From Mytilus californianus (taxonomy: Eukaryota; Mollusca; Bivalvia; Mytilida; Mytilidae), in the NCBI RefSeq assembly GCF_021869535.1, contig NW_026262690.1, positions 63,496,995-63,560,994 on the forward strand: a stretch of DNA of 64,000 nucleotides, written 5' to 3'. Under the pieces are notes generated by a model. The model saw only the letters and a program-made list of their open reading frames with translations. It was not told where the DNA came from and did not search any database. A program made the translations under genes and the position numbers. Shown here piece by piece: positions 61,401 through 62,962 of this stretch; the first letter of the stretch is position 1; every line of letters begins with the position of its first letter.

Positions 61401-62962
61401 TTTGAACTAATGAAATTAATTTTTCAGGCATTTAGGATTTGATGAAAATGAAATTGCTTGTTCCTGTTGGTGTTTGGCACAGAAAAAAAGAAACCATTTT
61501 AATGATTGTGGGATGCACAGAGGCTCAACAATGTGTTGCGTCCTTTATTTTAACACAGTTTATTTAACAAGAGTGCACACACTGAAATATCTGGCCTGCT
61601 TTACTTACAATTGATTTTATGCTGATAGTCCTAAATATAAAGTTTTACTACAAGTATCACATAAACTTATCTTGATCATAGAAAATGAGGTCACAGTCAG
61701 ATAAACTAAGCCAGAAATACATGTTCATCTTAAAATTATTCCATACACCAAATATAGTTGACCTATTGCTTATACTATACAATAAACAGACCAAACCATG
61801 AAAACTTTATATTGAACAAAGAACCATGAAAATGAGGTCAAGGTCAGATGAACTCTGCCAGACAGACATGTACACCTTACAATCATTCTATGCTTTAAAT
61901 ATAGTTGATCCATTGCATTTAGTATCTAAGAAACAACCTTAACATTGATCAATGAACCATGAAAAAGAGGTCAAGGTCTGATGAACCCTGCCAGACAGAC
62001 AAGTACACCTTACAATCATAACATGCTTTTAATTAAGTTGACCTATTACATATAGTATCTAAGAAACAAACTTAACCAGGAAAACTTAACATTGACCAAT
62101 GAACCATGAAAATGAGGTCAAGGTCAGATGACAACTGCCAGACGGACGTATACACCTTGCAATCATTCCCATATACCAATGAACCGTAAAAATGAGGTCA
62201 AGGTCAAATAAAACCTGCCAGACTGACATATTTTCATACACCAAATATAGTTGACCTATTGCATACAGTATTAGAAAAACAGACCAAAACACAAAAACTT
62301 AACTTTTACCACTGAACCATGAAAATGAGTTCAAGGTCAGATGACACCTGCCAGTTGGACATGTACACCTTACAATCATTCCATACACCAAATATAGTAG
62401 ACCTATTGCATATAGTATCTGAGATATGGACTTGACCACGAAAACAAAACTTTGTTCACTGATCCATGAAATGAGGTCGAGGTCAAGCAAAAACTGTCTG
62501 ATAGGCATGAGGACCTTGCAAGGTATGCACATACCAAATATAGTTATCCTATTACTCATAATAAGAGAGAAATTAAGAATACTAAAAATCTTAACTTTTT
62601 TTTCAAGTAGTCACTGAACCATGAAAATATGGTCAAGGACAATGGACATATGACAGAAGGAACCTTCATAACATAAGGCATCTATATACAAAGTATGAAG
62701 GATCCAAGTCTTCTACCTTCTGAAATATTAAGTTTTTAAGAAGTTTGTTAACGTCGCTGGATCACTATCCCTATGTCTTGCTTTATGTGACAGAAGTCGC
62801 AGGCTCGACAAAAATATGCACTATTTTCTCAACAAGTCATGGTCAAATTTTATTTATGGTTAAAGTATAAATACCTTTTCTTTGTCTTCCAATAACAGTT
62901 TATATTCCTGAAGACACAACCAGGACAATTGATGACTAGATCCAATATCATGATGTGCAATG
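3780..62962 (-). CDS. ZFYVE26: ZFYVE26 (spastizin / SPG15) orthologue, 38 exons, both ends missing
   Basis: Split gene for a FYVE-finger protein. In vertebrates spastizin binds PI3P on endosomes and lysosomes, partners spatacsin (SPG11) and the AP-5 adaptor, and acts in lysosome reformation, autophagy and cytokinesis. I assembled 38 exons with GT/AG ends; phases match at every junction and give 2,968 uninterrupted codons, so this is an intact gene. Human ZFYVE26 has about 2,540 residues in all, so this protein is longer even without its ends. Recognisable landmarks, in order: a leucine-rich helical N-terminal half, acidic and Ser-rich linkers (exon 7), a Pro/Ser-rich stretch (exon 9), the FYVE finger (visible residues about 2355-2410), then the conserved C-terminal helical repeats. 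The first codons lie right of 62,962 and about the last 150-200 residues lie left of 3,780. Residue numbers in the exon entries count from the first whole codon at 62,961. Phase means bases of a split codon before the junction. Confidence 0.93.
4200..4453 (-). CDS. ZFYVE26: ZFYVE26 visible exon 37 (residues 2826-2910)
   Basis: Phase 0 to 2. DFVRAAMTCITCFYQRGAES then YLDLAERISFLYKAHNHL matches human DQVRAAMTCIRFFSHKAKS and YTELGEKLSWLLKAKDHL. A Ser/Pro-rich stretch follows. Acceptor atttttag, donor GGGCAA|gtaagt. Confidence 0.95.
4687..5633 (+). mobile_element. Family G element 1 (degenerate)
   Basis: The head reads agcttgatatgaccgcagag and the end is tatgcagttgtataaaaa, a decayed form of the family G 3' palindrome. 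The core has about three copies of a 126-136-bp unit (atatcaaagaac near 4,925 and 5,047) and then two copies of a roughly 150-bp unit (from 5,260 and 5,400). Same order of modules as the 55,600-58,520 element, but much shorter. No open frame. Confidence 0.75.
5749..6290. mobile_element. Foldback element
   Basis: Arms of about 43 bp face each other at 5,749-5,790 and 5,844-5,887 (gggagatatgaagatttg and its complement). A further inverted pair, tttattccactg near 5,892 and cagtggaataaa near 6,276, encloses the rest, and a third gaatatgaagatttgttcaa copy lies at 6,198. No coding frame. Confidence 0.65.
6700..6897 (-). CDS. ZFYVE26: ZFYVE26 visible exon 36 (residues 2760-2825)
   Basis: Phase 0 to 0, 66 codons. 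CSEVFVEALLVPAINCGEWP and LHYILYEFQLVMK match human PPEVFIEGIFQPSYKSGKLH and YYHILYELQQFMK. Acceptor ctattacag, donor ATGAAG|gtatgt. It rejoins the gene after the repeat-filled intron. Confidence 0.95.
7060..7345 (-). repeat. Dispersed repeat, family R, copy 2
   Basis: Minus-strand copy carrying gccttggctcacaccgaaca, gctataaagggccccaaaat and gatgtggtatgagtgccaat (given here as on the plus strand). It matches 24,150-24,437 closely over about 280 bp in opposite orientation. Confidence 0.75.
7556..8760 (+). mobile_element. Element with about 160-bp tandem core and GGAC-rich end
   Basis: Begins with the palindrome tgtccacatgtggaca. The core repeats a roughly 160-bp unit (aagcattgtgtataagtttc at several places; cataactctagaacgg near 7,783, 8,367 and 8,527), with some shortened copies. 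It ends in ggacatacggacggacagac and a GGAC-rich run. Same layout as the other tandem-core elements. No coding frame. Confidence 0.65.
9066..10195 (+). mobile_element. Family G head joined to a different tandem core (element 2)
   Basis: The first 240 bp match the head of the 18,935 element (gagcgcagctggatacgccc, then ccctgaacagttggggcaaa) up to about ttgcgcgatac. After that comes a core of about five copies of a roughly 160-bp unit (agcttacatcaatagatata near 9,390, 9,551, 9,713, 9,870 and 10,033) and a GACAGACG run at 10,120-10,170. The usual family G palindrome is absent. Confidence 0.65.
10217..10860 (-). pseudogene. Reverse-transcriptase ORF fragment, frameshifted
   Basis: Two minus-strand frames read as one decayed protein: an upstream piece with FSKYTTKIYPKELTLNKSN and CPFLDLDIS, and a downstream piece with APSYGVYISQLVCNARVCSD, YHKLLKTFTKFFHRYKDLIS and GISHPKFYGN. 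This fits the C-terminal part of a retroelement reverse transcriptase protein that I recall as frequent in bivalves. The frame shifts near 10,700, and a short segment appears lost there. No catalytic palm motif is present, so it is a dead fragment. Confidence 0.7.
10861..11785. other. Intronic stretch, nothing clear
   Basis: Part of the 15.7 kb intron. One short direct repeat (aataccaaacctgcagg at 10,949 and 10,985). No exon or known repeat. Confidence 0.4.
11950..17210 (+). repeat. 166-bp tandem array with a nine-unit higher-order repeat
   Basis: About 32 head-to-tail monomers of 165-166 bp, recognised by ggccatcttggatgatggat and acaacacttggtcagcacct. The first four are more diverged. From 12,623 the variant monomers recur with a period of 1,493 bp (nine monomers): blocks 12,623-14,115, 14,116-15,608 and 15,609-17,102. 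Marker variants (HLCHVWFYS, SEPHKGHS and QSSNTW when translated) recur exactly once per block. Each monomer has a 62-codon frame that ends at TAA, and 166 is not a multiple of 3, so it is not a gene. Confidence 0.95.
17308..17338. terminator. Terminal palindrome of the 11,788-17,340 element
   Basis: 14-bp arms with a TTC loop and one T.G-type mismatch. It lies at the very end of the element, where Helitron/Helentron families carry their 3' hairpin (a rolling-circle stop signal in the model). Used here as element 3' end, not as a transcription terminator. Confidence 0.65.
17341..18934. other. Intronic stretch with one 53-bp tandem duplication
   Basis: AT-rich. Only structure seen: a 53-bp unit (gctattgagagtgaaaattc...) present twice, at 18,771-18,823 and 18,824-18,876, almost identical and so recent. 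Nothing coding. Confidence 0.6.
18935..20068 (+). mobile_element. Family G element 3, complete ends
   Basis: Head: gagcgcagctggatacgacc, gcagaggtccaaccctgaac. End: palindrome atacgaccgcaaaa / ttttgcggtcgtat at 20,034-20,063 followed by aaaa. The 5' atacgaccgc is repeated in the 3' palindrome (subterminal inverted repeat). Inside: C-rich and T-rich homopolymer runs (19,190-19,365), a foldback hairpin (19,570-19,646), two copies of the roughly 150-bp unit (19,690-19,990) and a GACGACGACGATGACG run. No coding. Confidence 0.8.
19570..19646. repeat. Foldback hairpin, copy 1
   Basis: taatttaaaagcagtgtaag on one side and cttacactgcttttaaatt on the other, about 24-bp arms with a short loop. Two relatives at 57,860-57,935 and 57,966-58,041, in the matching place of another family G element. 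Confidence 0.8.
20370..20535. repeat. Short direct repeats with ttggaacccccc motif
   Basis: ggttggaaccc followed by C and T runs occurs three times in 130 bp. Low-level tandem structure, class unknown. Confidence 0.5.
20536..21582. other. Intronic stretch, nothing recognised
   Basis: No exon of the host gene and no convincing unrelated gene on either strand. Short open frames lack homology that I can recognise. Confidence 0.4.
21583..21793. mobile_element. Short inverted-repeat (MITE-like) element
   Basis: Begins tactgtggattaatcattat and ends aaataaatgaacccacagta, which is its diverged complement. Inner parts (taccaattttcatggatttc / cacgaaattggtacccatga) also pair. About 210 bp, no coding. 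A similar motif set is common in mollusc genomes as I recall. Confidence 0.7.
22645..22791 (-). CDS. ZFYVE26: ZFYVE26 visible exon 35 (residues 2711-2759)
   Basis: Phase 0 to 0, 49 codons. FKECLYYLKTYASFNIIIDF and YRRNGYWMKAVQYIL match human YQECLFYLHNYSTNLAIISF and YVRHSCLREALLHLL. Acceptor tatttcag, donor GATCAT|gtatgt. The donor opens the 15.7 kb intron. Confidence 0.93.
23475..23531 (-). CDS. ZFYVE26: ZFYVE26 visible exon 34, small (residues 2692-2710)
   Basis: 57 bp, phase 0 to 0: LQLLMSSPGSLKNLLSASM. The acceptor could be tttgtag (exon end 23,531) or cttcag 6 bp on (23,525); both keep the frame. Donor TCCATG|gtatgt. Small and weakly conserved, but it keeps the frame between two strong exons. 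Confidence 0.72.
23837..23935 (-). CDS. ZFYVE26: ZFYVE26 visible exon 33 (residues 2659-2691)
   Basis: Phase 0 to 0, 33 codons, starts PPSDRNVIQLQPSKIITDII; human begins PPFDLNQLNHGSRLVQDVV. Acceptor attttgcag, donor GGGGAG|gtaact. Confidence 0.9.
24150..24437 (+). repeat. Dispersed repeat, family R, copy 3
   Basis: Carries cctgtcctaagtcaggaatc, ttggggccctttatagctta, tgttcggtgtgagccaaggc and ttgtctcattggcactcata. It is the best-preserved plus-strand copy and the reverse complement of 7,060-7,345. Confidence 0.75.
24605..24795 (+). repeat. 47-bp tandem repeat, four copies
   Basis: aaccagaaactagtaccata recurs at 24,605, 24,652, 24,699 and 24,746, almost identical each time. Low divergence suggests recent expansion. 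Confidence 0.9.
25063..25228 (-). CDS. ZFYVE26: ZFYVE26 visible exon 32 (residues 2603-2658)
   Basis: Phase 2 to 0. LAVEVSTKCGLDPAGVWAEW and LLAAREKFSRCLK are almost the human sequence (LGVEVSTKTGLDTTGAWHAW, LTAAREKFSRCLK). It is the strongest C-terminal match. Acceptor atattttag, donor CTAAAG|gtagat. Confidence 0.96.
25774..25953 (-). CDS. ZFYVE26: ZFYVE26 visible exon 31 (residues 2543-2603)
   Basis: Phase 2 to 2. MKTLLFHAKITF and LCDVYQSRIDLLSILV match human MKQLLFSAKMMF and LCDSYISKVDVLNILV. Acceptor tatttcag, donor GTTAG|gtgaat. Confidence 0.95.
26448..26608 (-). CDS. ZFYVE26: ZFYVE26 visible exon 30 (residues 2490-2543)
   Basis: Phase 0 to 2. Begins APSTSLCLSILGLH, like human APSASLCIAILNLH, and contains PNPEVDYSLLL like human TNPEVDAGLL. 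Acceptor cattacag, donor CTAAG|gtatag. Confidence 0.95.
27553..27766 (-). CDS. ZFYVE26: ZFYVE26 visible exon 29 (residues 2418-2489)
   Basis: Phase 2 to 0. ILWKLETDEDEANEFTREDF, ending YFEQ, matches human WILDLKEEENELVRSEF then YYEQ. Acceptor atatttag, donor GAACAG|gtcaga. Confidence 0.94.
28318..28582 (+). repeat. Dispersed repeat, family R, copy 4 (diverged)
   Basis: Contains gataaaccctgccacattct, ccaagccaggaacctgtaat, ccttttatagcttgctatat and agcaatcataccacatctac in the same order as the other family R copies. Confidence 0.65.
28959..29089 (-). CDS. ZFYVE26: ZFYVE26 visible exon 28, second half of FYVE (residues 2375-2418)
   Basis: Phase 0 to 2. FNRRHHCRRCGRVVC gives the basic R(R/K)HHCR PI3P-binding motif and Cys 3-5; CSTKK and RTCNDC follow, so all eight Cys ligands are present (C2364, C2367, C2381, C2384, C2389, C2392, C2407, C2410). 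The third FYVE signature RVC reads RTC here. Acceptor ttgaacag, donor GATAG|gtataa. Confidence 0.97.
29245..30102 (+). mobile_element. 858-bp insertion between 29-bp direct repeats
   Basis: The sequence caggcgttggttcaccaaac plus nine more bases stands at 29,216-29,244 and again at 30,103-30,131, with one mismatch. The segment between is less AT-rich at its left end and near its right end holds tgatgacgcctgccctgcag followed by gtgaaacatgtagacc, a phrase that resembles the 3' part of some retroelement ORFs (Penelope or LINE-like). No intact frame. It sits in the intron that divides the FYVE coding sequence. Confidence 0.6.
30449..30633 (-). CDS. ZFYVE26: ZFYVE26 visible exon 27, first half of FYVE (residues 2313-2374)
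   Basis: Phase 1 to 0. Ends with PPSPDKWQPDNSTDTCMVCK, which carries the FYVE WxxD motif (W2355, D2358) and the first zinc pair (C2364, C2367), then EEKFSM. The intron splits the FYVE finger between zinc ligand pair 1 and the basic motif. Acceptor gtatttcag, donor AGCATG|gtaagt. Confidence 0.95.
30961..31101 (-). CDS. ZFYVE26: ZFYVE26 visible exon 26 (residues 2266-2312), linker before FYVE
   Basis: Phase 1 to 1, 141 bp. Ser/Pro/Thr-rich (GPSDLPPTPTKTSVFSESVR), equivalent to the disordered Ser/Pro linker that precedes FYVE in human. Acceptor gatattcag, donor ATCAG|gttaga. Confidence 0.85.
31912..32184 (-). other. Intronic open frame with Cys-rich part and a membrane segment
   Basis: 90 codons, opens with ATG preceded by an in-frame TAG. 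The first half has six Cys; the last third has a hydrophobic run (VLTALLSLLLIIFLFLFQFL) followed by KKSIK. Could be a chance frame, a decayed gene piece or an exon of another gene. It lies in the intron between exons 25 and 26, same strand as ZFYVE26 but not in its frame chain. Confidence 0.25.
32781..32807. repeat. T10-G18 homopolymer block
   Basis: A T run directly followed by a run of about 18 G. G runs this long are prone to slippage and G-quadruplex folding. The exact length may be a sequencing artefact. Confidence 0.7.
33130..33286 (-). CDS. ZFYVE26: ZFYVE26 visible exon 25 (residues 2214-2265)
   Basis: Phase 0 to 1. VFNRLVTTYARKALDF matches human VDSLLSRYAEKALDFP. Acceptor cattgcag, donor TTTTTAG|gtataa. 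Confidence 0.9.
33744..33839 (-). CDS. ZFYVE26: ZFYVE26 visible exon 24 (residues 2182-2213)
   Basis: Phase 0 to 0, 32 codons. Ends in SPHLLLEQLLMNMK, a near match to human NPLFMLEQLLMNMK. This is one of the most diagnostic segments. Acceptor atttttaag, donor ATGAAG|gtaatc. Confidence 0.94.
34271..34447 (-). CDS. ZFYVE26: ZFYVE26 visible exon 23 (residues 2123-2181)
   Basis: Phase 0 to 0, 59 codons. Peptide ends EYKLVKIGSK, aligning with human REIQALYVGSK just before LLTLPE. Acceptor attttcaag, donor TCAAAG|gtaagc. Confidence 0.9.
34841..34909 (-). CDS. ZFYVE26: ZFYVE26 visible exon 22 (residues 2100-2122)
   Basis: Small 69-bp exon, phase 0 to 0: TVVERQLLYLLNGRMVDTTK and onward, matching human HLLHLLERRDHDKALQLL. 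Acceptor atatttcag, donor TTTCTC|gtaagt. Confidence 0.88.
35161..35658. mobile_element. Inverted-repeat element with repeated tgaagtgcgatgg motif
   Basis: Ends pair as atatatgtaagactctga (35,164) and tctgagtcctacatatat (35,636). Inside the left end, the motif (c)tgaagtgcgatgg occurs about five times in direct orientation (35,195-35,322); inside the right end, it occurs twice inverted (35,587-35,620). About 500 bp, no convincing coding. The motif arrangement looks like transposase-binding iterons. Confidence 0.65.
36124..36354 (-). CDS. ZFYVE26: ZFYVE26 visible exon 21 (residues 2023-2099)
   Basis: Phase 0 to 0, 77 codons. FNDWRNIMTVIAPDEVFTIL and AKDYETAKKW match human CDWQTLRSCCVEDPSTVMNM and AQEYELCEEW. 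Two GT sites sit 4 bp apart at the donor (gtatgg, gtatgc); only the second keeps frame with exon 22. Confidence 0.92.
36525..36605 (-). repeat. tRNA-like sequence, possible SINE head
   Basis: On the minus strand: ccacctcagttgtctagtgt (A-box-like) then, about 40 bp on, gggaggttgtgaattcaatc and cccggaggga (B-box and T-arm-like). Too diverged for a working tRNA; a tRNA-derived SINE is the more likely reading. Confidence 0.35.
36888..37867 (-). CDS. ZFYVE26: ZFYVE26 visible exon 20 (residues 1696-2022)
   Basis: A 980-bp exon, phase 1 to 0. It encodes a helical region with SLTPATLEYVKSECPLVATL (human LTSSALAFLKSRSKLLATVA), a SYRYQKLTDSYPSLKRHL block, and CKAMCLCLHC-like Cys pairs. Acceptor attttcag, donor ATAAGG|gtgagt. 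Confidence 0.93.
38348..38534 (-). CDS. ZFYVE26: ZFYVE26 visible exon 19 (residues 1634-1695)
   Basis: Phase 0 to 1, 187 bp. The peptide includes TIPQLLLWYKHDFSHQQVQE and a LQELLEIDRVHSY helix. Acceptor ttttgttag, donor AATATTG|gtatac. Confidence 0.83.
38790..39220 (+). mobile_element. Hairpin-ended dispersed repeat, family H, copy 2
   Basis: Same block order as 960-1,335 in opposite orientation: gctttatttgtacttgtaca, gttcattttggggtcctctt, aagtgccgggtgtaaattgc, aggataaaaacaatac, then a hairpin between acattgtcagaaatataaaa (39,089) and its complement near 39,215. It lies in the intron just downstream of the tripled donor. Confidence 0.65.
39263..39496 (-). repeat. ZFYVE26: 78-bp x 3 tandem duplication of an exon end and splice donor
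   Basis: Three adjacent 78-bp units (39,263, 39,341 and 39,419 on the plus strand), about 95% alike by eye. Each unit holds the last coding part of exon 18 (RGYL.DGVS.NKDNRK), then a donor (gtaaga, gtacga, gtaaga) and a short open stretch (VRYYQLQL). Since 78 is 26 codons and no stop interrupts, any of the three donors yields an in-frame mRNA. A TAA follows soon after the third unit. Confidence 0.93.
39432..39524 (-). CDS. ZFYVE26: ZFYVE26 visible exon 18 with alternative donors (residues 1603-1633)
   Basis: Phase 0 to 0, 31 codons when the first donor is used (ATAGAAAG|gtaaga). The peptide starts ILIPELLKSQLQLAMRGYLD. The same exon end plus donor recurs twice more downstream (donors ending exons at 39,354 and 39,276). 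Reading through donors 1 and 2 keeps the frame, so the exon could be 93, 171 or 249 bp. The first donor gives the family-like length, which is why I take it as default. Confidence 0.85.
39547..40245. mobile_element. 699-bp element with 19-bp perfect terminal inverted repeats
   Basis: atttaaaggggcattagct at 39,547-39,565 and its exact complement at 40,227-40,245. The interior is AT-rich and has no transposase. Fits a non-autonomous DNA transposon, superfamily unknown. It lies in the intron just upstream of the tripled-donor exon. Confidence 0.8.
40581..40681 (-). CDS. ZFYVE26: ZFYVE26 visible exon 17 (residues 1569-1602)
   Basis: Phase 1 to 0, 101 bp. Peptide IEDPWNRYIPSPDPRILFVT, ending NLSPAVQ. 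Acceptor gttttctag, donor GTTCAG|gtcagt. It feeds directly into the exon with the tripled donor. Confidence 0.83.
41453..41538 (-). CDS. ZFYVE26: ZFYVE26 visible exon 16 (residues 1540-1568)
   Basis: Phase 2 to 1, 86 bp. Peptide LFDVKYLINRNGLLPPSKWN and onward. Acceptor ttattttag, donor TTAG|gtataa. Confidence 0.82.
42035..42156 (-). CDS. ZFYVE26: ZFYVE26 visible exon 15 (residues 1500-1540)
   Basis: Phase 0 to 2. It starts with acidic EEDNDTGGDKS and continues into DLKLIDQLLHLNMFSYHLGQ. Acceptor tttaacag, donor GTCAG|gtttgt. Confidence 0.83.
42650..42879 (-). CDS. ZFYVE26: ZFYVE26 visible exon 14 (residues 1423-1499)
   Basis: Phase 1 to 0, 230 bp. It contains KVSFFGNLQNLMFIHMCLYL, a hydrophobic helix pair. 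Acceptor ttttccag, donor AAATTG|gtaaat. I do not have a confident human alignment for this piece. Confidence 0.85.
42995..43152. repeat. Foldback element with about 50-bp arms
   Basis: aagaaatgaatgcttctttt, tgtaattttattggggtgta and aaagtgttga on the left pair with tcaacacttttacatcccaa, taaaattacaaaagaagcat and tcatttctt on the right. About 160 bp, a MITE-like hairpin in the intron between exons 13 and 14. Confidence 0.8.
43696..43821 (-). CDS. ZFYVE26: ZFYVE26 visible exon 13 (residues 1381-1422)
   Basis: Phase 1 to 1, 126 bp. The peptide ends ESVVREIMTKLVFLMK. Acceptor tatttctag; donor ATGAAAG|gttggt, which is weak at +3 to +5. The frame joins both neighbours, so I keep it. Confidence 0.8.
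44005..44090 (+). repeat. Family R tail fragment
   Basis: gtcagtggcaatcataccac then atctccttattttata matches the end of the longer family R copies. Only the tail is present. Confidence 0.5.
44240..44358 (-). CDS. ZFYVE26: ZFYVE26 visible exon 12 (residues 1341-1380)
   Basis: Phase 2 to 1. It encodes KLERVAKKLSLNLNHIIVHS, then CCPKIP, matching human RLAALLAQENLSLSVPQVIV followed by SCCCEP. Acceptor ctgtttcag, donor CAATA|gtatgc. Confidence 0.87.
44899..44998 (-). CDS. ZFYVE26: ZFYVE26 visible exon 11 (residues 1308-1341)
   Basis: Phase 1 to 2. The peptide includes NYFKMLDEGPISTLGRLMFS, ending IPPSK. Human has a similar SQLVSHLLFERQVPPERL stretch. Acceptor catttcag, donor CATCCAA|gtaata. Confidence 0.85.
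45158..45248. repeat. Perfect 16-bp inverted repeat
   Basis: ggctgtttctgtattg at 45,158-45,173 and its exact complement at 45,233-45,248, separated by 59 bp. It lies in an intron; function unknown. Confidence 0.8.
45630..45736 (-). CDS. ZFYVE26: ZFYVE26 visible exon 10 (residues 1272-1307)
   Basis: Phase 2 to 1. It encodes NRDYLQNLYDHLKGLAIVVA, fitting human MDYLGTFFSYCSTLAAVLL. Acceptor attgatag, donor TAAGG|gtaag. Confidence 0.85.
45850..46900 (+). repeat. Diverged tandem repeat of about 150-160 bp
   Basis: ggcaataactcctat or a variant recurs near 45,944, 46,104, 46,245, 46,413, 46,556 and 46,863, each time followed by similar text (gtcaattgac, atttctg, gacttattt). Probably an old tandem-core element of the same general type as the others; I could not fix its ends. 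Confidence 0.6.
47258..48225 (-). CDS. ZFYVE26: ZFYVE26 visible exon 9 (residues 950-1272)
   Basis: A 968-bp exon, phase 0 to 2. It contains SLKALGSVAAAGVATVSVSS, matching human LQAIGSAAAAG, then a CTGCRSWEMCNNM helix like human CSQCQLWKTCKQL. Near its end a Pro/Ser/Arg-rich segment carries a 13-residue unit (SSPNSRGSPRASP) twice in tandem. The donor is TTGTTAG|gtaata. Confidence 0.93.
47378..47455 (-). repeat. 39-bp tandem duplication inside exon 9
   Basis: Two adjacent 39-bp copies, nearly identical, encode the same 13 residues (SSPNSRGSPRASP). The duplication preserves the frame and lies in a region that looks disordered, so it is likely tolerated. Confidence 0.85.
48735..48962 (-). pseudogene. 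Second reverse-transcriptase fragment
   Basis: About 75 codons on the minus strand without a Met: VPLIYPKELEIKDTTDT, then SASFLDLYLEFDINGH and TRIYDKRDDFNFE. Same protein family as 10,217-10,860 (shared YPKEL and FLDL blocks) but a different subfamily. The match stops abruptly on both sides. Lies in the intron between exons 8 and 9. Confidence 0.7.
49033..49280 (-). CDS. ZFYVE26: ZFYVE26 visible exon 8 (residues 866-949)
   Basis: Phase 1 to 0. It encodes an Arg/Ser stretch (KRARSRSRGRSLSKSK) followed by IISLMLSSPETLLIMCVQR, matching the human IPMMFSPPESLLASCILRG block. Two donors lie 15 bp apart (gtaata and gtaaca), both in frame. I chose the downstream one because the extra VIVLK fits the human alignment. 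Confidence 0.88.
49420..50742 (-). CDS. ZFYVE26: ZFYVE26 visible exon 7, largest exon (residues 426-866)
   Basis: A 1,323-bp exon, phase 1 to 1. The start fits the human FCAMK.A block (here YCAVKNVMDAVYFCIDYSD). The middle is a low-complexity acidic and Ser-rich linker, probably disordered and longer than in vertebrates. The end resumes conserved helix (YLVRDILDMLKDALLDLEGA and a SSLRRYIHEANWKYQLV stretch like human LSKVVSEAQWRHKVV). The acceptor is ambiguous: AG at 50,743 or 6 bp downstream, both in frame. Confidence 0.92.
50765..51990. other. Intron 6-7 stretch, nothing recognised
   Basis: AT-rich, no exon, repeat or RNA gene seen. Could hold diverged old repeats. Confidence 0.45.
51995..52170 (-). 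CDS. ZFYVE26: ZFYVE26 visible exon 6 (residues 367-425)
   Basis: Phase 2 to 1. It contains NHSVLYVLHQSTRVASLNQQ, then EVLDILQKSP, aligning with the human HSVLYSLHHLTNL....EDVLKLLQK block. Acceptor cttattcag, donor GATAATA|gtaaga. Confidence 0.9.
52560..53842 (+). mobile_element. Family G element 4
   Basis: Head gtgcagcttgatacgaccgc, agaggtcgaaccctgaacag; end palindrome (accgcaaaaaatttttgcggt, 53,807-53,835) and tataaaaa. The core is about six copies of the roughly 150-155-bp unit (caatcccagccttccctttg type, near 52,897, 53,048, 53,205, 53,355, 53,515 and 53,668) with no 126-136-bp units. GACGACGACG lies before the palindrome. No coding. Confidence 0.8.
54448..54536 (-). CDS. ZFYVE26: ZFYVE26 visible exon 5 (residues 338-367)
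   Basis: Phase 0 to 2. It encodes CSKLAYQIDLIKWCLDKTK, matching the human segment that ends in LEWCIQQ. The acceptor has a ten-T tract and the donor is ACAAA|gtatgt. Confidence 0.85.
55043..55210 (-). CDS. ZFYVE26: ZFYVE26 visible exon 4 (residues 282-337)
   Basis: Phase 0 to 0, 56 codons. It encodes AEFQPLKPLLLLHGWSYCHS, one of the best-conserved N-terminal blocks; the human counterpart has the same FxPL....LLGW.(H/Y)C layout. Acceptor acatttcag, donor GAAGAG|gtaatg. Confidence 0.92.
55800..57430 (+). repeat. 126-136-bp tandem array with trimeric order
   Basis: atatcaaagaacc recurs at 55,841, 55,967, 56,103, 56,238, 56,365, 56,500, 56,635, 56,761, 56,887, 57,023, 57,159, 57,286 and near 57,420. 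Spacings run 126, 136, 135, 127, 135, 135, 126, 126, 136, 136, 127, 134. That is a short-long-long trimer (about 397 bp) with one extra short unit. Confidence 0.88.
57860..58041. repeat. Two foldback hairpins in tandem (copies 2 and 3)
   Basis: 57,860-57,935 and 57,966-58,041 each start with taatttaaaagcag(t/c)gtaag and end with its complement, ctcccttacac(t/c)g. They differ from each other and from the 19,570 copy, so they look like an old tandem duplication. Confidence 0.8.
58400..58468. repeat. GAC trinucleotide run
   Basis: About 20 GAC units with two GCC interruptions. Polymorphic length is expected. The same kind of run precedes the 3' palindrome in the other tandem-core elements. Confidence 0.9.
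58598..59260 (-). CDS. ZFYVE26: ZFYVE26 visible exon 3 (residues 61-281)
   Basis: A 663-bp exon, phase 0 to 0, acceptor tttttacag and donor GTTGTG|gtaag. It encodes 221 residues rich in Leu, Lys and Glu, including KVLSVIIGRENSYLVEEFCK, matching the human region just before the conserved Gly-Trp block of exon 4. The open frame runs on past the donor through a GAC repeat, but that extension belongs to the intronic mobile element at 55,600-58,520, whose 3' palindrome lies only 80 bp downstream. Confidence 0.88.
59669..59761 (-). CDS. ZFYVE26: ZFYVE26 visible exon 2 (residues 30-60)
   Basis: Phase 0 to 0, 31 codons, acceptor ttttttcag and donor AAGG|gtaag. Peptide EAKDDVLLEKACEFRILLVE and onward is amphipathic helix-like. 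It lies in the N-terminal helical domain, which is poorly conserved in sequence between phyla. Both splice sites are good and the frame joins both neighbours. Confidence 0.75.
60510..61372 (+). mobile_element. Element with 167-bp tandem core
   Basis: Subterminal pair tatgtctcacct (60,515) and aaggcgagaca (61,360). The core has about four copies of a 167-bp unit (catgaatgag at 60,831, 60,998 and 61,165; an older copy near 60,688). A gccgccgccgacgc stretch lies before the end. Two adjacent core copies are almost identical. No coding. Confidence 0.75.
61567..62815 (+). mobile_element. Element with about 140-bp tandem core
   Basis: Repeated blocks ccatgaaaatgaggtcaagg and ccagacagacatgtacacct recur from 61,685 to 62,640 at irregular spacing of roughly 80-145 bp. 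The end (ctatgtcttgctttatgtga, then gcaggctcgacaaaaa) resembles the end of the 60,510 element. It ends 60 bp before visible exon 1. Runs of frames in it are not genes. Confidence 0.7.
62875..62962 (-). CDS. ZFYVE26: ZFYVE26 visible exon 1 (residues 1-29)
   Basis: Acceptor after a strong pyrimidine tract (ctttctttccag) and donor AAAAG|gtattt. Enters in phase 2, leaves in phase 0. The peptide includes HQLSWLCLQEYKLLLEDKEK, which fits the early N-terminal helical part of spastizin. It is the most upstream exon I can support. It is short, so homology alone is weak; frame continuity with the next exon is the main support. Confidence 0.65.
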
